Shown here in pieces: positions 34,786 through 44,973 of a DNA stretch of 51,485 bases. The position numbers and the translations under genes were made by a program. How positions within the stretch are numbered: the first letter of the stretch is position 1; every line of letters starts with the position of its first letter. Source of the stretch: an uncultured Granulosicoccaceae bacterium. GTDB lineage: Bacteria; Pseudomonadota; Gammaproteobacteria; Granulosicoccales; Granulosicoccaceae. The stretch is from contig CALKXD010000159.1 in NCBI GenBank assembly GCA_938003855.1, forward strand, positions 1 to 51,485. The letters run 5' to 3'. Under the pieces are notes generated by a model that saw only the letters and a program-made list of their open reading frames with translations, ran no database searches and was not told the DNA's origin.

Positions 34786-35328
34786 ATGGCAGTACTTCAG
34801 GCACAGGGCATTCACCATATCACCCTGACCGGGGCGGACCGGCAAACGTCAATAGACTTCTGGCAGGGCGTCCTCGGCATGCGATTTCTGTTCGATCAGC
34901 CGAACCTAGATGCCCCCGATGAAGGACATCTTTACTTCGACACGGGTGACGGTCGCACCACCCTCACCGTCTTTACCCACGAATCACGGCAACCGGATAC
35001 CACCGCCAACCCCAACAACACCGGCAATGTCCACCACCTGGCTTTCAATGTGTCCAGAGCAACCTACACGCAAGCAATAAAACGACTGGATCAATCCGGC
35101 ATTACTCACAGCGGCGAAAAAGACCGTGGATTCATGGACTCCATCTACTTCCGCGACCCGCTAGGCCAACTGATCGAACTCGCCTGTTACAAATTCGAGC
35201 CGCCACCGCACTGCAGTCATGCTCAGGTGCTGGAAAAAGCGCACCAACTCAGACTGGCTGCGGACGACTACAATATAGAAGACAAGCATCTGGCAGACGC
35301 CATACTAATGTTGTCCGAACGCGGGTAA
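34786..35328 (+). CDS. VOC-family protein (glyoxalase/extradiol dioxygenase fold)
   Basis: 180 residues. Two beta-alpha-beta-beta-beta modules: IHHITLTGADRQTSIDFWQGVLGM (first metal His) and NVHHLAFNV (second metal His), with a C-terminal acidic ligand in LGQLIELACYKF. This is the vicinal oxygen chelate fold of glyoxalase I, ring-cleaving dioxygenases and fosfomycin resistance enzymes. Which reaction it performs is open; within this operon a detoxifying or ring-opening role would fit. ATG 34786 is a clear start. Confidence 0.85.
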   Translation: MAVLQAQGIHHITLTGADRQTSIDFWQGVLGMRFLFDQPNLDAPDEGHLYFDTGDGRTTLTVFTHESRQPDTTANPNNTGNVHHLAFNVSRATYTQAIKRLDQSGITHSGEKDRGFMDSIYFRDPLGQLIELACYKFEPPPHCSHAQVLEKAHQLRLAADDYNIEDKHLADAILMLSERG

Positions 35329-35725
35329 CAGGCCAAACAGGAAGGCTGCATTGCCAGCAGCAGCATTCGATGCCGGCCTGGGATCTGCACGAAACTACCG
35401 TGCGTGCAATCAATGCAAGCCAATGCATCACGCCTGCCCTCTGCGCGGTTTGGCCCACAATCTTTGCGGGTAAAGCAAGCGCGTCGATACCGTGCACCGG
35501 CGCATCAATGGTCTTTCCAGCTCTTTCAACACCATTAAGCGACAGCAGCCCGCCAGGCAGCACAGGAAGGTGATATCGATTACCGTTTCGGCCGCAGGCA
35601 ACATCACTTGAAAAATGAGCGCGCACATCGGACATCAGCAAGAATAGATTCACAAACAGAAATACCCCGTGCGCTCCTAACACTCTATAATACTCTGTCG
35701 CAGAACACATCGACGCCGGAAAAAT
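35329..35725. other. Intergenic gap; candidate -10 box before the Hsp70 gene
   Basis: 397 bp without a supported gene. A perfect TATAAT lies at 35687-35692, 34 bp before the next start codon, but no good -35 is seen at 17 bp. A minus-strand frame (35249-35710) overlaps the VOC gene and is not convincing; parts of it might be a gene remnant. Confidence 0.35.
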
Positions 35726-37108
35726 ATGTCCCCTTCTCCCCGACCAACGGGCTTCGACTACGGCACATCAAATTGCGCGATGGGTTATCGCGGTGATACA
35801 GGCCTGCAACTGCTCCCTCTGCAAGGACCGGACGCCCCGTTTGTGCCATCGGCACTATACGCAGTCGAACGCGAGTTCATCACCGAAAATGTGGTTCGGT
35901 CGCTACACGACAACAGCACGCAGCTTCACCTTGCCGAGCAGCGCAGCACGCTACTCAATATCGCTCGACTGAAACATCGCGAAGCCGGCTCCAGGCCGGA
36001 GGAGACCCATGTTTATATCGGCGAAAGTGCGCTTGATCTCTATTTGCAACAACCCGATGAAGGCTACTTCATCAAATCACCCAAATCGTTTCTCGGCGCT
36101 ACAGGTCTATCAGACGACGCTATCGCCTTTTTCGAAGATGTTGTCACATGGATGATGCAACAGCTGACAGAGCGCGCGCAATCCGTTCTGCAACAACCAC
36201 TAACACAGACCGTCATTGGCCGGCCGGTTAACTTTCAAGGTGCTAATGCCGATCTCAGTAACCAGCAGGCCATTGGCATACTCACCACAGCTGCCAACCG
36301 TGCGGGATTCACCGATGTAGAATTCATGGTTGAACCCGTAGCAGCAGGAATGGCATTTGAGCAAACGCTGCATCAGAATCAACGGGTTTTGGTGGTCGAT
36401 ATTGGCGGTGGTACCAGTGATTGCGCACTGCTGCAGATGGGCCCTGATCACCGCGATCGCTTTGATAGAGGTCACGATATTCTGGGTCATACCGGCGAGC
36501 GAATCGGCGGCAATGATCTCGACATCCAACTGGCCTTTCGCGACCTGATGCCCCACTTCGGACAGGGTACAATGCTGAAAAACGGATTGCCTATGCCGGC
36601 GCATCCCTACTGGCTTGCGGTTGCCGTGAATGACGTCAATCTGCAAACCGAGTTCTATAAGCCCGCTACCCTGCGCGAGTTACAGCAACTGCTCATCGAC
36701 AGCACCGATAAGAAACTGTTCAATCGATTTATGCGCTTACGGCAAAACCAGCAAAACTATCAGCTGGTGCGTTCCGCCGAAATAGCCAAAATCGAACTGT
36801 CAGACAATCCGCAAACAGGAATCGATCTCGGCTTTATTGAGCCTGGACTTATAATTGAGATCACCCAGGCATCTTTTGAGAAAGCGACAGTGGCTATTGT
36901 CGAGCGCATGATGGCACTGCTGCAGGAAGTAACCAGTCAGGCAGACACACCACCCGATTGCGTATTTATCACCGGCGGCAGTGCCAAATCTCCAATGATC
37001 AGACAAGCCGTAAAACAGCAACTTGGCAGTTTGCCCATCTTCGATGGCGATGATTTCGGCAGTGTTGCCGCCGGGCTCGGCCAATGGGCAAGCGTAATTT
37101 ATCGCTAG
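35726..37108 (+). CDS. yegD: Hsp70-family protein, YegD-like
   Basis: 460 residues: essentially only the actin-like ATPase domain, without the DnaK substrate-binding lid. Phosphate 1 motif is GFDYGTSNCAMGY; phosphate 2 is VVDIGGGTSDCALL; the adenosine motif is VFITGGSAKSPMI; the connect region holds EPVAAGMAFE. This matches YegD, an uncharacterised Hsp70 homologue of E. coli. It stands alone; RecQ converges with it from the other side, 69 bp apart. A chaperone-like role is inferred only from the fold. Confidence 0.92.
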   Translation: MSPSPRPTGFDYGTSNCAMGYRGDTGLQLLPLQGPDAPFVPSALYAVEREFITENVVRSLHDNSTQLHLAEQRSTLLNIARLKHREAGSRPEETHVYIGESALDLYLQQPDEGYFIKSPKSFLGATGLSDDAIAFFEDVVTWMMQQLTERAQSVLQQPLTQTVIGRPVNFQGANADLSNQQAIGILTTAANRAGFTDVEFMVEPVAAGMAFEQTLHQNQRVLVVDIGGGTSDCALLQMGPDHRDRFDRGHDILGHTGERIGGNDLDIQLAFRDLMPHFGQGTMLKNGLPMPAHPYWLAVAVNDVNLQTEFYKPATLRELQQLLIDSTDKKLFNRFMRLRQNQQNYQLVRSAEIAKIELSDNPQTGIDLGFIEPGLIIEITQASFEKATVAIVERMMALLQEVTSQADTPPDCVFITGGSAKSPMIRQAVKQQLGSLPIFDGDDFGSVAAGLGQWASVIYR

Positions 37109-37177
37109 GTAAATCGAGCCTCCCGAGCTAGTTCAGCCTACTATACGCATTGATGCAACGGGTAATCTAAACGGTCA

Positions 37178-39112
37178 CTACCAGCTCAATTCTTTTTGTA
37201 CGCCCTTTAAAACGACCTCATAACCAACTGATTCACAGCGACCAAAAAGCGCGTTCCGTTGCAACTTTGCTTTAGTGAGTTTCGGCGACGACAAACCACA
37301 CAACACCCGCGCAACTTCAACGGGCGACGTCAATACAGTTGCATGTTCCGCGCGAAGATCCGTGACCTGCTGCCACAGAGCGGGTTTCAGTTCTCCCGGC
37401 AGCCGATCTGCCAGTGCTATCGCAGCACCGGTTTCACACCAGGAACAGTGACCGCAGTTACTGGCAAGCGCCTGACCGAAGCGACCAGCAAGCGCCGACG
37501 TCTGACAGGCATCAAGCGTTATCCAATCCAGTGTTTCCCGCAGGCGTTGAATCTCGGATTCCTCGCGCCTGCTGTTGTCATCAGACAGCTCTGTTGCAAG
37601 ATCACTAAGCCGATCCGGTCGCTTAAGAATTTTGTAGCGATTACGCACTCCAGCGACTTTCACCTCGAGCAGTGTCAGCTCAGCCAGGTAATCGAGCGCT
37701 CGAATCATTCGCTCGCGTGGGGCGTTGAGTGCAATTGCCGCCTGCTCCAGATCAATCTGATACCACAGTCGGCCTTTTACTGCCTGGCGGAACATATTGC
37801 CTATAAACTCCCTTCGCTCGCCGTCAAACCGTTCAAGAATCTGCTGTGAAGACTGCAGCGGTTTAAATTGATAGTTAGCGTAAAACGGGGTTCCGCCACG
37901 CAGGTAACCTTGCAGTTCCAGACGCGTAAGCAGGGTCCGCAATACCAGCGGCCGGATATCGCTGCGGTTAGACAAGTCGTACAGCGATATATCGAAATCA
38001 TCACTTTGCCGGAAAATTTCATCGACAAAAATGCCCACCGCCTCTCTGGTGGGCGTATCGCCATAGATAAAATTTTCCAGAGGATTGAGGTCGTCACTGC
38101 AGGCAAGTAAATGACACTGCGCAGACTCGCCATCACGACCGGCACGGCCGATTTCCTGCGAATAGTTCTCGAGGCTTTTCGGTAAATTATAGTGATACAC
38201 ACTGCGGATGTTGGATTTATCGATACCCATACCAAAAGCAATAGTGGCCACTACAATGCAGTCGTCAGATTCTATAAACCAGTCCTGAATTGCTGTGCGC
38301 TCAGCGGGTTTCAAACCGGCATGATAGTGGCGCGCCTGAAAGCCCTGGCTTTTTAGCAGGGCGGCCACCTGCTCGGCGGTTTTCTGCAATGTGACGTATA
38401 CAATCGCAGGCAATGACGGCTGGCTTTGCAGATGCTGCACCAAAACATCATCTCGCTCGCTTGCCGTAACCGCACTGGCGCGTAGGTTTAAATTTGCCCG
38501 GTAAAAGCCGGTATTGATCGCATGTTCGGGCTTAATGCCAAACTGGGTGCAGATATCCTGCAACACTTTTGTGGTGGCAGTTGCCGTCAGCGCCAATAGC
38601 CTGCGGGCATTGCACGCCCGCGCAAATTCGACAAGCTTCAGGTAGTCGGGCCTGAAATTATGGCCCCATTCCGAGATGCAGTGGGCTTCATCAACAGCAA
38701 ACAATGAGATTTCTATATCCTCCAGAGACGTTCTAAAGCGCTCATTGTTAAAACGCTCCGGCGCAACATAGAGTAACTGCAGGCTGCCGCTGCGAATATC
38801 GTCCATGACCTGGCGGTACTCATCGAGAGACAGCGAGGAGTCCAGTCGGCTGGCTTTAATACCGCGTTTGGTAAGTGCATCGATCTGATCCTTCATCAAT
38901 GCAATCAGCGGGGACACCACCAGTGTTAACCCGTCGAAGGCCAATGCCGGCAGTTGATAGCAGAGAGATTTTCCACCGCCTGTCGGAAACACAGCAGCCG
39001 CTGAGTGTCCGGACAACAGCGCGTCGATAACCGGCTGCTGGCCACCGCGAAACTCGCTGTGGCCAAAAAACTTTACCAGTAACTCTTTAGGGCGGGCACC
39101 AGACTGAGTCAT
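37178..39112 (-). CDS. recQ: ATP-dependent DNA helicase, RecQ family
   Basis: 644 residues. Superfamily II helicase motifs: FRGGQQPVIDALLSG (motif 0), FPTGGGKSLCYQLPAL (I), SPLIALMKDQ (Ia), VDEAHCISEWGHNFRPDY (II), ATIAFGMGIDKSNIR and QEIGRAGRDG (V/VI). The zinc-binding region with four Cys (ACQTSALAGRFG, then CGHCSWC) is present; I see no HRDC domain, and the winged-helix part is weakly conserved. It is close to the RecQ subgroup that lacks HRDC, so orthology with E. coli RecQ is not certain. Acts in 3'-5' unwinding for recombination repair. lysS lies 153 bp upstream on the same strand, with no sign of coupling. Confidence 0.93.
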   Translation of the reverse strand: MTQSGARPKELLVKFFGHSEFRGGQQPVIDALLSGHSAAAVFPTGGGKSLCYQLPALAFDGLTLVVSPLIALMKDQIDALTKRGIKASRLDSSLSLDEYRQVMDDIRSGSLQLLYVAPERFNNERFRTSLEDIEISLFAVDEAHCISEWGHNFRPDYLKLVEFARACNARRLLALTATATTKVLQDICTQFGIKPEHAINTGFYRANLNLRASAVTASERDDVLVQHLQSQPSLPAIVYVTLQKTAEQVAALLKSQGFQARHYHAGLKPAERTAIQDWFIESDDCIVVATIAFGMGIDKSNIRSVYHYNLPKSLENYSQEIGRAGRDGESAQCHLLACSDDLNPLENFIYGDTPTREAVGIFVDEIFRQSDDFDISLYDLSNRSDIRPLVLRTLLTRLELQGYLRGGTPFYANYQFKPLQSSQQILERFDGERREFIGNMFRQAVKGRLWYQIDLEQAAIALNAPRERMIRALDYLAELTLLEVKVAGVRNRYKILKRPDRLSDLATELSDDNSRREESEIQRLRETLDWITLDACQTSALAGRFGQALASNCGHCSWCETGAAIALADRLPGELKPALWQQVTDLRAEHATVLTSPVEVARVLCGLSSPKLTKAKLQRNALFGRCESVGYEVVLKGVQKELSW

Positions 39113-39265
39113 AATTTACTTCCACTGCAATACTTCCGGGCAGCGTCAGCTGAACTGACAAGCCTGACGCTGTTGCTGAAGCATGCCGCAACATTCACCA
39201 CTCCGATGAGACCTGGTTCACACTGAGGCATTTCAGCGCAGTCCGGCAGCAGGTGAGCCGCGACG

Positions 39266-40783
39266 CTACGCTTTGCTCTCTGGTCGCATATGGGGGAACA
39301 GTATGACGTCACGTATAGACGGTGCGCCGGTGAACATCATCACTAACCGGTCTATTCCAATACCCTGCCCGGCTGTGGGTGGCATGCCAATTTCAAGTGC
39401 GCGAATATAGTCATGATCGTAGTGCATTGCCTCATCGTCACCCGCTGCCAGATTCTCAACCTGCTGGCGAAAGCGCTCGGCCTGATCTTCAGGATCATTG
39501 AGTTCGGAAAACCCGTTGGCGATCTCGCGCCCACCGACAAAAAATTCGAAGCGATCGGTTACTTCAGGGTTGTCATCATTGCGCCGTGCCAGCGGTGATA
39601 CCTCGGCCGGATAAGCCGTGATGAAGGTCGGGTCGATAAGTCTGTGCTCGACAGTGGCTTCAAACACTTCTGTCAACAACTTGCCCACACCCCATCCATC
39701 CTGCACCTTAACGCCTTTGTTTTCGGCGATAGAGCGCAGGGCATTAATATTGCCCAGGTCGTCCAGATAAACATCCGGGTTATAAGCCGCAATAGATTCG
39801 GTCATGGTCATGCGTGCGAATGGCTTTTCGAAGTCATAAGTGGAATCGCCATCGGCTGACGTGATTGTTGTTGTACCCATCACTTTTTCTGCAATCTCAC
39901 GCAGCAATACTTCAGTGAGATCCATCAGGTCGGTGTAGGTTGCATAGGCCTGATAAAACTCGAGCATGGTGAATTCAGGGTTATGCCGCGTGGAAAGACC
40001 TTCGTTGCGAAAATTGCGATTGATTTCGAAGACCCTGTCAAAGCCCCCCACCACTAGACGCTTTAAGTAAAGCTCGGGGGCTATGCGCAGGAATAACTCC
40101 ATATCAAGTGCATTGTGGTGGGTAACAAACGGCTTGGCAGTAGCGCCTCCCGGTATCACCTGCATCATCGGTGTTTCCACTTCCATAAATTCGCGGGCGA
40201 TAAAAAACTCTCTGATGTACTGCACTATTTGCGCACGTATTTTAAAGGTGTCGCGTACTTCCGCATTAGTGATGAGATCAATATAGCGCTGACGATAGCG
40301 CTGCTCGGTATTAGTCATACCATGAAACTTCTCGGGCAACGGCCGCAATGATTTCGTGAGTAAGCGGACGGATGCGGCTTTGACGGTGAGTTCACCGGTT
40401 TTTGTTTTAAACAGTTTGCCTTCAATAGCGATGATATCCCCGACATCAAGTTGCTTGAAGTCGGCGTAGGCTTCATCGCCAATCAAGGCCATCTGCACAA
40501 ACACCTGTATCTGACCGGAGGTATCCTGCAGTTGCGCAAAGCTGGCCTTGCCCATAATCCGCTTGGCCACCAACCGGCCCGCCAGACTGGCCGGTATATC
40601 AGTGGATTCAAAGTAGGTTTTATCCCGCAGTTCATGTTCATTGCAGAGTTCGGCAGCAGTATTACCCGGTGTGAAATCGTTCGGAAACGCAGGTCCGAGC
40701 TTGCGCAGTTCTGTCAGTTTTTCCCGACGCTGCGCAATAAGCTTGTTTTCGTCTTCCATAGTCGGTGGTTGTTCTTCAGACAT
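39266..40783 (-). CDS. lysS: Lysyl-tRNA synthetase (class II)
   Basis: Charges tRNA-Lys with lysine. The 505 residues have the N-terminal OB-fold anticodon domain ([20 protein letters not shown]), class II motif 2 ([20 protein letters not shown]) and motif 3 ([20 protein letters not shown]). The end LFPHMRPE is standard. It follows prfB by 78 bp on the minus strand, as in E. coli, so the two likely share a transcript. Confidence 0.98.
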   Translation of the reverse strand: MSEEQPPTMEDENKLIAQRREKLTELRKLGPAFPNDFTPGNTAAELCNEHELRDKTYFESTDIPASLAGRLVAKRIMGKASFAQLQDTSGQIQVFVQMALIGDEAYADFKQLDVGDIIAIEGKLFKTKTGELTVKAASVRLLTKSLRPLPEKFHGMTNTEQRYRQRYIDLITNAEVRDTFKIRAQIVQYIREFFIAREFMEVETPMMQVIPGGATAKPFVTHHNALDMELFLRIAPELYLKRLVVGGFDRVFEINRNFRNEGLSTRHNPEFTMLEFYQAYATYTDLMDLTEVLLREIAEKVMGTTTITSADGDSTYDFEKPFARMTMTESIAAYNPDVYLDDLGNINALRSIAENKGVKVQDGWGVGKLLTEVFEATVEHRLIDPTFITAYPAEVSPLARRNDDNPEVTDRFEFFVGGREIANGFSELNDPEDQAERFRQQVENLAAGDDEAMHYDHDYIRALEIGMPPTAGQGIGIDRLVMMFTGAPSIRDVILFPHMRPESKA

Positions 40784-40861
40784 TTTTATCCTGCGCGATT
40801 GCCGCTGTTACTTTCAACACGAGAAAATCCCGCCCTGATTCTAAGATCCATAGGTAAACCA

Positions 40862-41957
40862 CTACAGACCACTTTTCAAACTTGCTTCGATAAACTGATC
40901 AAGATCCCCATCGAGCACCGCCTGCGTATTGCCTGTTTCAACGTTGGTCCGCAGGTCTTTGATTCGCGACTGGTCGAGTACGTAAGACCGAATCTGGCTG
41001 CCCCAGCCAATGTCTGACTTGCTGTCTTCCAGTGCTTGCTGATCACCACGCCGCTTTTGCATTTCAAGCTCATATAGTTTGGCTTTCAACTGCTTCATCG
41101 CCTGATCTTTATTTTTGTGCTGCGAGCGGTCGTTCTGACACTGCACAACAACATTGGTGGGTACATGCGTAATCCGCACAGCAGATTCGGTACGGTTTAC
41201 GTGCTGTCCGCCCGCGCCGGACGCACGATATACATCGATTCTCAAGTCGGCAGGATTGATGTCAATCTCTACGGAGTCATCAACCTCAGGGGCAACAAAC
41301 ACCGCGGCAAACGAGGTGTGCCGCCGGCTACCGGAGTCGAAAGGTGACTTGCGCACCAGACGATGCACTCCCGATTCGGTTCGAAGCCAGCCATAGGCGT
41401 AGTCACCTTCAAAACGGATGGTGGCCGATTTAATACCGGCCACATCACCAGGGGACAGTTCCATTAACTCGGTTTTGAAGCTGTGCGCCTCACCCCACCG
41501 AAGATACATGCGCAATAGCATGTCTGCCCAATCCTGCGCTTCGGTACCACCGGAACCGGACTGTATATCGACAAAGGCGTGGTTCATGTCGTTGTCACCA
41601 CTGAACATCCGACGAAATTCCAACGCTGCTATTCGAGACTCCAGACCGCCGAGATCCTCGACGACAGATTGCAGAGTTTCTTCGTCGTCTTCTTCATTCG
41701 CCATCTGCAATAGTTCGGCGGCGTCATCGAGACCGGTGCCTAGCGAACTCAGCAGATTTACGACGGATTCAAGTTGCGCTCGTTCCTTGCCGAGCTCCTG
41801 AGCACGCTCAGGTTTATTCCAGACTTCCGGGTCTTCCAGTTCGAGCATTACCTCTTCGAGTTGCTCTTTTTTCTGATCGAAGTCAAAGATACCCCCTAAG
41901 CGCGTCACCACGCTGCCTGAGATCTTCAATTTTGTTAACCGCCGGATTGATTTCCAT
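40862..41957 (-). CDS. prfB: Peptide chain release factor 2, with programmed +1 frameshift
   Basis: RF2 ends translation at UGA and UAA. The gene is in two frames. Frame one starts at ATG 41957 ([20 protein letters not shown], then RGYL) and meets an in-frame TGA at 41883-41885. Ribosomes must slip +1 at CTT-TGA-C to continue with [12 protein letters not shown] into the main 340-residue frame, giving about 364 residues in total (E. coli RF2 has 365). The GGQ motif ([11 protein letters not shown]), the recognition tripeptide SPF ([14 protein letters not shown]) and the RF2-type ends are intact. A frame in the +1 phase beginning MKISGS (41929) is only an artefact. recJ lies upstream, lysS downstream. 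Confidence 0.96.
41882..41900 (-). promoter_or_regulatory. prfB programmed frameshift site
   Basis: On the minus strand CTTAGGGGGTATCTTTGAC: an internal Shine-Dalgarno (AGGGGG) three bases before the CTT codon, then the in-frame UGA followed by C. This is the textbook autoregulatory element: when RF2 is scarce, UGA is decoded slowly, the ribosome slides one base and makes more RF2. Confidence 0.97.
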
Positions 41958-42108
41958 AATGCTAGTCTTGGTGAGTTAACCCGATAGTTTACACCAGCAA
42001 AAGAGCTTTGTTGGGTATTGTTTCAGCTCAATAACCCTCTGCGTGGCACAGCCCGGCGACCGCCGGGTGACGCACCGCTAGGGGATCGACAGGGCAAGGC
42101 TCCGTTAC

Positions 42109-43830
42109 CTACTCGATGAGTGCTAAATGCTCCACCATCAACTGCAGAGTTTCCTGCTCACGAAAAAGATTCACATCGAGCCGGTAGACAATCCGCCACT
42201 TTTGCCCGGAGTGACTTTCCACCTTCTGATTGAAGGCTATTGCCGGTACGTCGCGCTGACCATCGCAGCGTTTGAGCATCAGTCGGCTGTGCCCGGTGCC
42301 GACTATTTTCACGCTGCGGATATGAAAGGTGTCATCGAACAGCGGGGCTGGAAACGACTGCCCCCACGGTTGCAGAAACTTCAGCGCGCGCGCGTTACCA
42401 AGGCTCATTTCGTTATCGGCCAGCGAACCATCCGACAACCACTCGCGCTGTAGCGGCTTGCCGTCGGTAAGCCGCTCTACCTCTGCAGCGAACGCCTTAC
42501 TGAATCGATCAAGGTCGCGCTCGGCCAGACTGACTCCCGCGGCCATCGCATGTCCGCCGAATTTACTTAGCAGACCAGGCTCCAACGCGGCGATTGACAT
42601 TAAAACATCGCGAATGTGGATTCCAGGAATCGAGCGACCTGACCCCTTCAAGCTGCCGTCTGTACTTTTCGCAAAAGCGAAAACGGGGCGATGACACTGC
42701 TCTTTCACGCGTCCGGCGACGATACCGATTACCCCCTCATGCCAGTCAGATTTGTACAGACACAAAGTGGCAGGCATTACCCCTTCGTGCTCGGCAATGA
42801 AGTTTTCCACTTGCTGAAATCCCTGCTCGCGCATGCCCGATTCGATCTGTCGCCGGTTTCGATTGAATTGATCGAGCTGGCGCGCAATCGGAAGGGCTTG
42901 CTGCTGATCGTCGCTCAGCAGGCATTCGATACCGACGCTGATATCGTCAAGCCGCCCGGCGGCATTCAGTCGCGGGCCGATCACAAAGCCCAGATCACCG
43001 GACGTGGCAGATTTGTGATCGCGACTCGCTACGCTAAACAGCGCCAGCAATCCCGGACGGGCCAGACCGGCACGGATGCGTCTAAGACCCTGCTCTATCA
43101 GGATTCGATTATTGCGATCCAGTGGAACCACATCGGCCACGGTACCAACCGCCACCAGATCAAGGTAGTCTGCCATTCGCGGTGGGTCCGTATTGCGTTG
43201 TTGAAACCAGTTACCCTCCTGCAGCCGCCGCACCATACCTGCCATCACATAGAACACCACCCCGACCCCACACAAATTCTTGCCAGGGAAGTCGCAATCG
43301 TCACGATTCGGATTGATGATGGCGTCTGCGTCAGGCAGCACCTCGGGCGGCAGATGATGATCCGTAACCAGCACCGAGATACCCGCCGCCTTGGCCGCTT
43401 TGACTCCCTCTATAGAGGCAATGCCATTGTCCACTGTGAGGATCAGATCGGGCTTTGTCTGCCTAGCCACGGTAACGATCTCTGGTGACAAGCCATAGCC
43501 AAATTTAAATCGATTAGGCACCAGATAGGTTACCTGCGCGCCGACACTTCGCAGCACCAGCATTGCCAGAGCTGTGCTGGTTGCACCGTCGGCGTCGTAG
43601 TCCCCTACAATGAGAATCGACTGCTGCCGGGTTACCGCATCAACCAGAAGCTCGATGCCCCGATCAAAATCCTTCAGGGTGTTCGGGTGCAGCAGATCCT
43701 GCAGCGGTAACTGCAATTCTTCAGCGGTGGCTACACCACGGCCGGCAAGTACCCTCCCGATCACCGCTTGCTGATGCAGCCGACTGGCGATCTTGTCATC
43801 GAATTGCCGGCGCCGTATGGCATCACTCAT
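42109..43830 (-). CDS. recJ: Single-stranded-DNA-specific exonuclease RecJ
   Basis: 5'-3' single-strand exonuclease used in mismatch repair, base excision repair and the RecF pathway. 573 residues is normal. The DHH phosphoesterase motifs are GDYDADGATSTALA, LTVDNGIAS, and VTDHHLPPE; the DHHA1 part carries SGRSIPGIHIRDV and FGGHAMAAGV. The OB-fold C-terminus is shorter than some. Start is the ATG at 43828-43830. It is downstream of the RpfE-like gene and 151 bp upstream of prfB, the typical proteobacterial order. Confidence 0.97.
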   Translation of the reverse strand: MSDAIRRRQFDDKIASRLHQQAVIGRVLAGRGVATAEELQLPLQDLLHPNTLKDFDRGIELLVDAVTRQQSILIVGDYDADGATSTALAMLVLRSVGAQVTYLVPNRFKFGYGLSPEIVTVARQTKPDLILTVDNGIASIEGVKAAKAAGISVLVTDHHLPPEVLPDADAIINPNRDDCDFPGKNLCGVGVVFYVMAGMVRRLQEGNWFQQRNTDPPRMADYLDLVAVGTVADVVPLDRNNRILIEQGLRRIRAGLARPGLLALFSVASRDHKSATSGDLGFVIGPRLNAAGRLDDISVGIECLLSDDQQQALPIARQLDQFNRNRRQIESGMREQGFQQVENFIAEHEGVMPATLCLYKSDWHEGVIGIVAGRVKEQCHRPVFAFAKSTDGSLKGSGRSIPGIHIRDVLMSIAALEPGLLSKFGGHAMAAGVSLAERDLDRFSKAFAAEVERLTDGKPLQREWLSDGSLADNEMSLGNARALKFLQPWGQSFPAPLFDDTFHIRSVKIVGTGHSRLMLKRCDGQRDVPAIAFNQKVESHSGQKWRIVYRLDVNLFREQETLQLMVEHLALIE

Positions 43831-43875
43831 CGTCTATTGCTGCCGCGCGCCGGTCCACCAACATAAAGCGATGCC

Positions 43876-44943
43876 TCATGGTCGATCTCCATCGGGCGCT
43901 GTCGCATCGTCTGTGTTCCCGGTAAGTAAGTGCAATGGTTTCGGCCTCCGCCAGAAGGCGCGACGTGACGCCAGGTCGACGGACAGCCATTTACTCCCCC
44001 CGCCCCACAAGACTACCTTATGCCACGCCTTTCGGTTCAACCCGTGCCAAAGTGATTGGAACAACAGAGTATCCAGTTGTGTTAGTGTTTTAGCGAACAA
44101 CGGTTGATCTCCGATTGCCGATGCCAGTCGCAGACGATCGTCAACCACCAGCGTGGCTTCATTTGACGGGCAAAACTGATCCAGCGGTAAAGCGGCCGCA
44201 CCCGCCTGAGCAACAACGCTCTGTGTATAGAAATGATCACTATAAACACGCCATGGTTGCTCGATTGGTAACGCCTCAGGCGCACCCTCACCCCAAAGCC
44301 AGACCGAGTTTATCGGCACTTTGCCGGATTCAGCTCGTCGTGTGTTCACCGGATGCTCGTGCAACAGCATTTCTATTTCCGCCAGACAACTGCGCCAGCG
44401 TCGGGAGTCATTTCCGGTCGGACGCACTAAGGCCACGTCACGCCCGACTGCCTGACTGATGGGGGTCGTCTCGACACTCAACGCCCCGGGGAAATGACAG
44501 TACCAGCGATCAGGGTCAGCCATTTCAAACTCAATGGCATCATCTCGGAAGTGCATATTAAGAGTTTCGATCAGGGCCCGGGCCTCCTGACGCTCTACAG
44601 CGACAACCGATTGATCGGACAAAAGTGCATTGCTGATATCGACTTGCAGATAGACCGGGTCGGCCCGCAGCAGCATTCCAGGCCTTTCAGGCGATAGCCC
44701 CTCGTGCCGATACCCAAGTATGGCCGCACTGGTCACACGATTTTCCCGCCCACCATTGAACCAACGGTAGACCAGGGACTCCAAGCCTTGGCTTTGAGAG
44801 ACACTCTCTATAGCCCGCCCGAGTAAACGGCGTAGCCAAATGCATTCCTGATCACTATCAGCCATTCCCGGAGCGTCCAGCATGCCAGGTAACAATAAAC
44901 ACACTGTCCGATGCTGAGCCCTGCTGTAACATAATGATTGCAT
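43876..44943 (-). CDS. RpfE-like protein of unknown function (recJ-linked)
   Basis: 355 residues if the ATG at 44941-44943 (MQSLCYSRAQHRTVCLLLPG) is used; a longer frame reaches 45084 but would run into the divergent TVP38 gene. The diagnostic phrase SVWLWGEGAPE lies at about residue 220, and LLPGMLDAPG is at the N-terminus. The family is called RpfE-type regulatory protein in Xanthomonas, where it also neighbours recJ, and it is sometimes annotated as phosphoglycerate mutase-like without evidence. Biochemical role is not known to me. The next gene (recJ) follows by 45 bp; probably one operon. Confidence 0.8.
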   Translation of the reverse strand: MQSLCYSRAQHRTVCLLLPGMLDAPGMADSDQECIWLRRLLGRAIESVSQSQGLESLVYRWFNGGRENRVTSAAILGYRHEGLSPERPGMLLRADPVYLQVDISNALLSDQSVVAVERQEARALIETLNMHFRDDAIEFEMADPDRWYCHFPGALSVETTPISQAVGRDVALVRPTGNDSRRWRSCLAEIEMLLHEHPVNTRRAESGKVPINSVWLWGEGAPEALPIEQPWRVYSDHFYTQSVVAQAGAAALPLDQFCPSNEATLVVDDRLRLASAIGDQPLFAKTLTQLDTLLFQSLWHGLNRKAWHKVVLWGGGSKWLSVDLASRRAFWRRPKPLHLLTGNTDDATAPDGDRP

Positions 44944-44973
44944 GGAGTTTTCGATAATTAGGATGAGCGACCA

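Noticed and set aside
35249-35710. 153-codon minus-strand frame in the gap before yegD
   Set aside because: Runs into the VOC gene on the opposite strand and has no motif.
40862-41929. Single-frame prfB beginning MKISGS
   Set aside because: The first 15 residues come from the wrong frame; the real start is at 41957 with a programmed frameshift.
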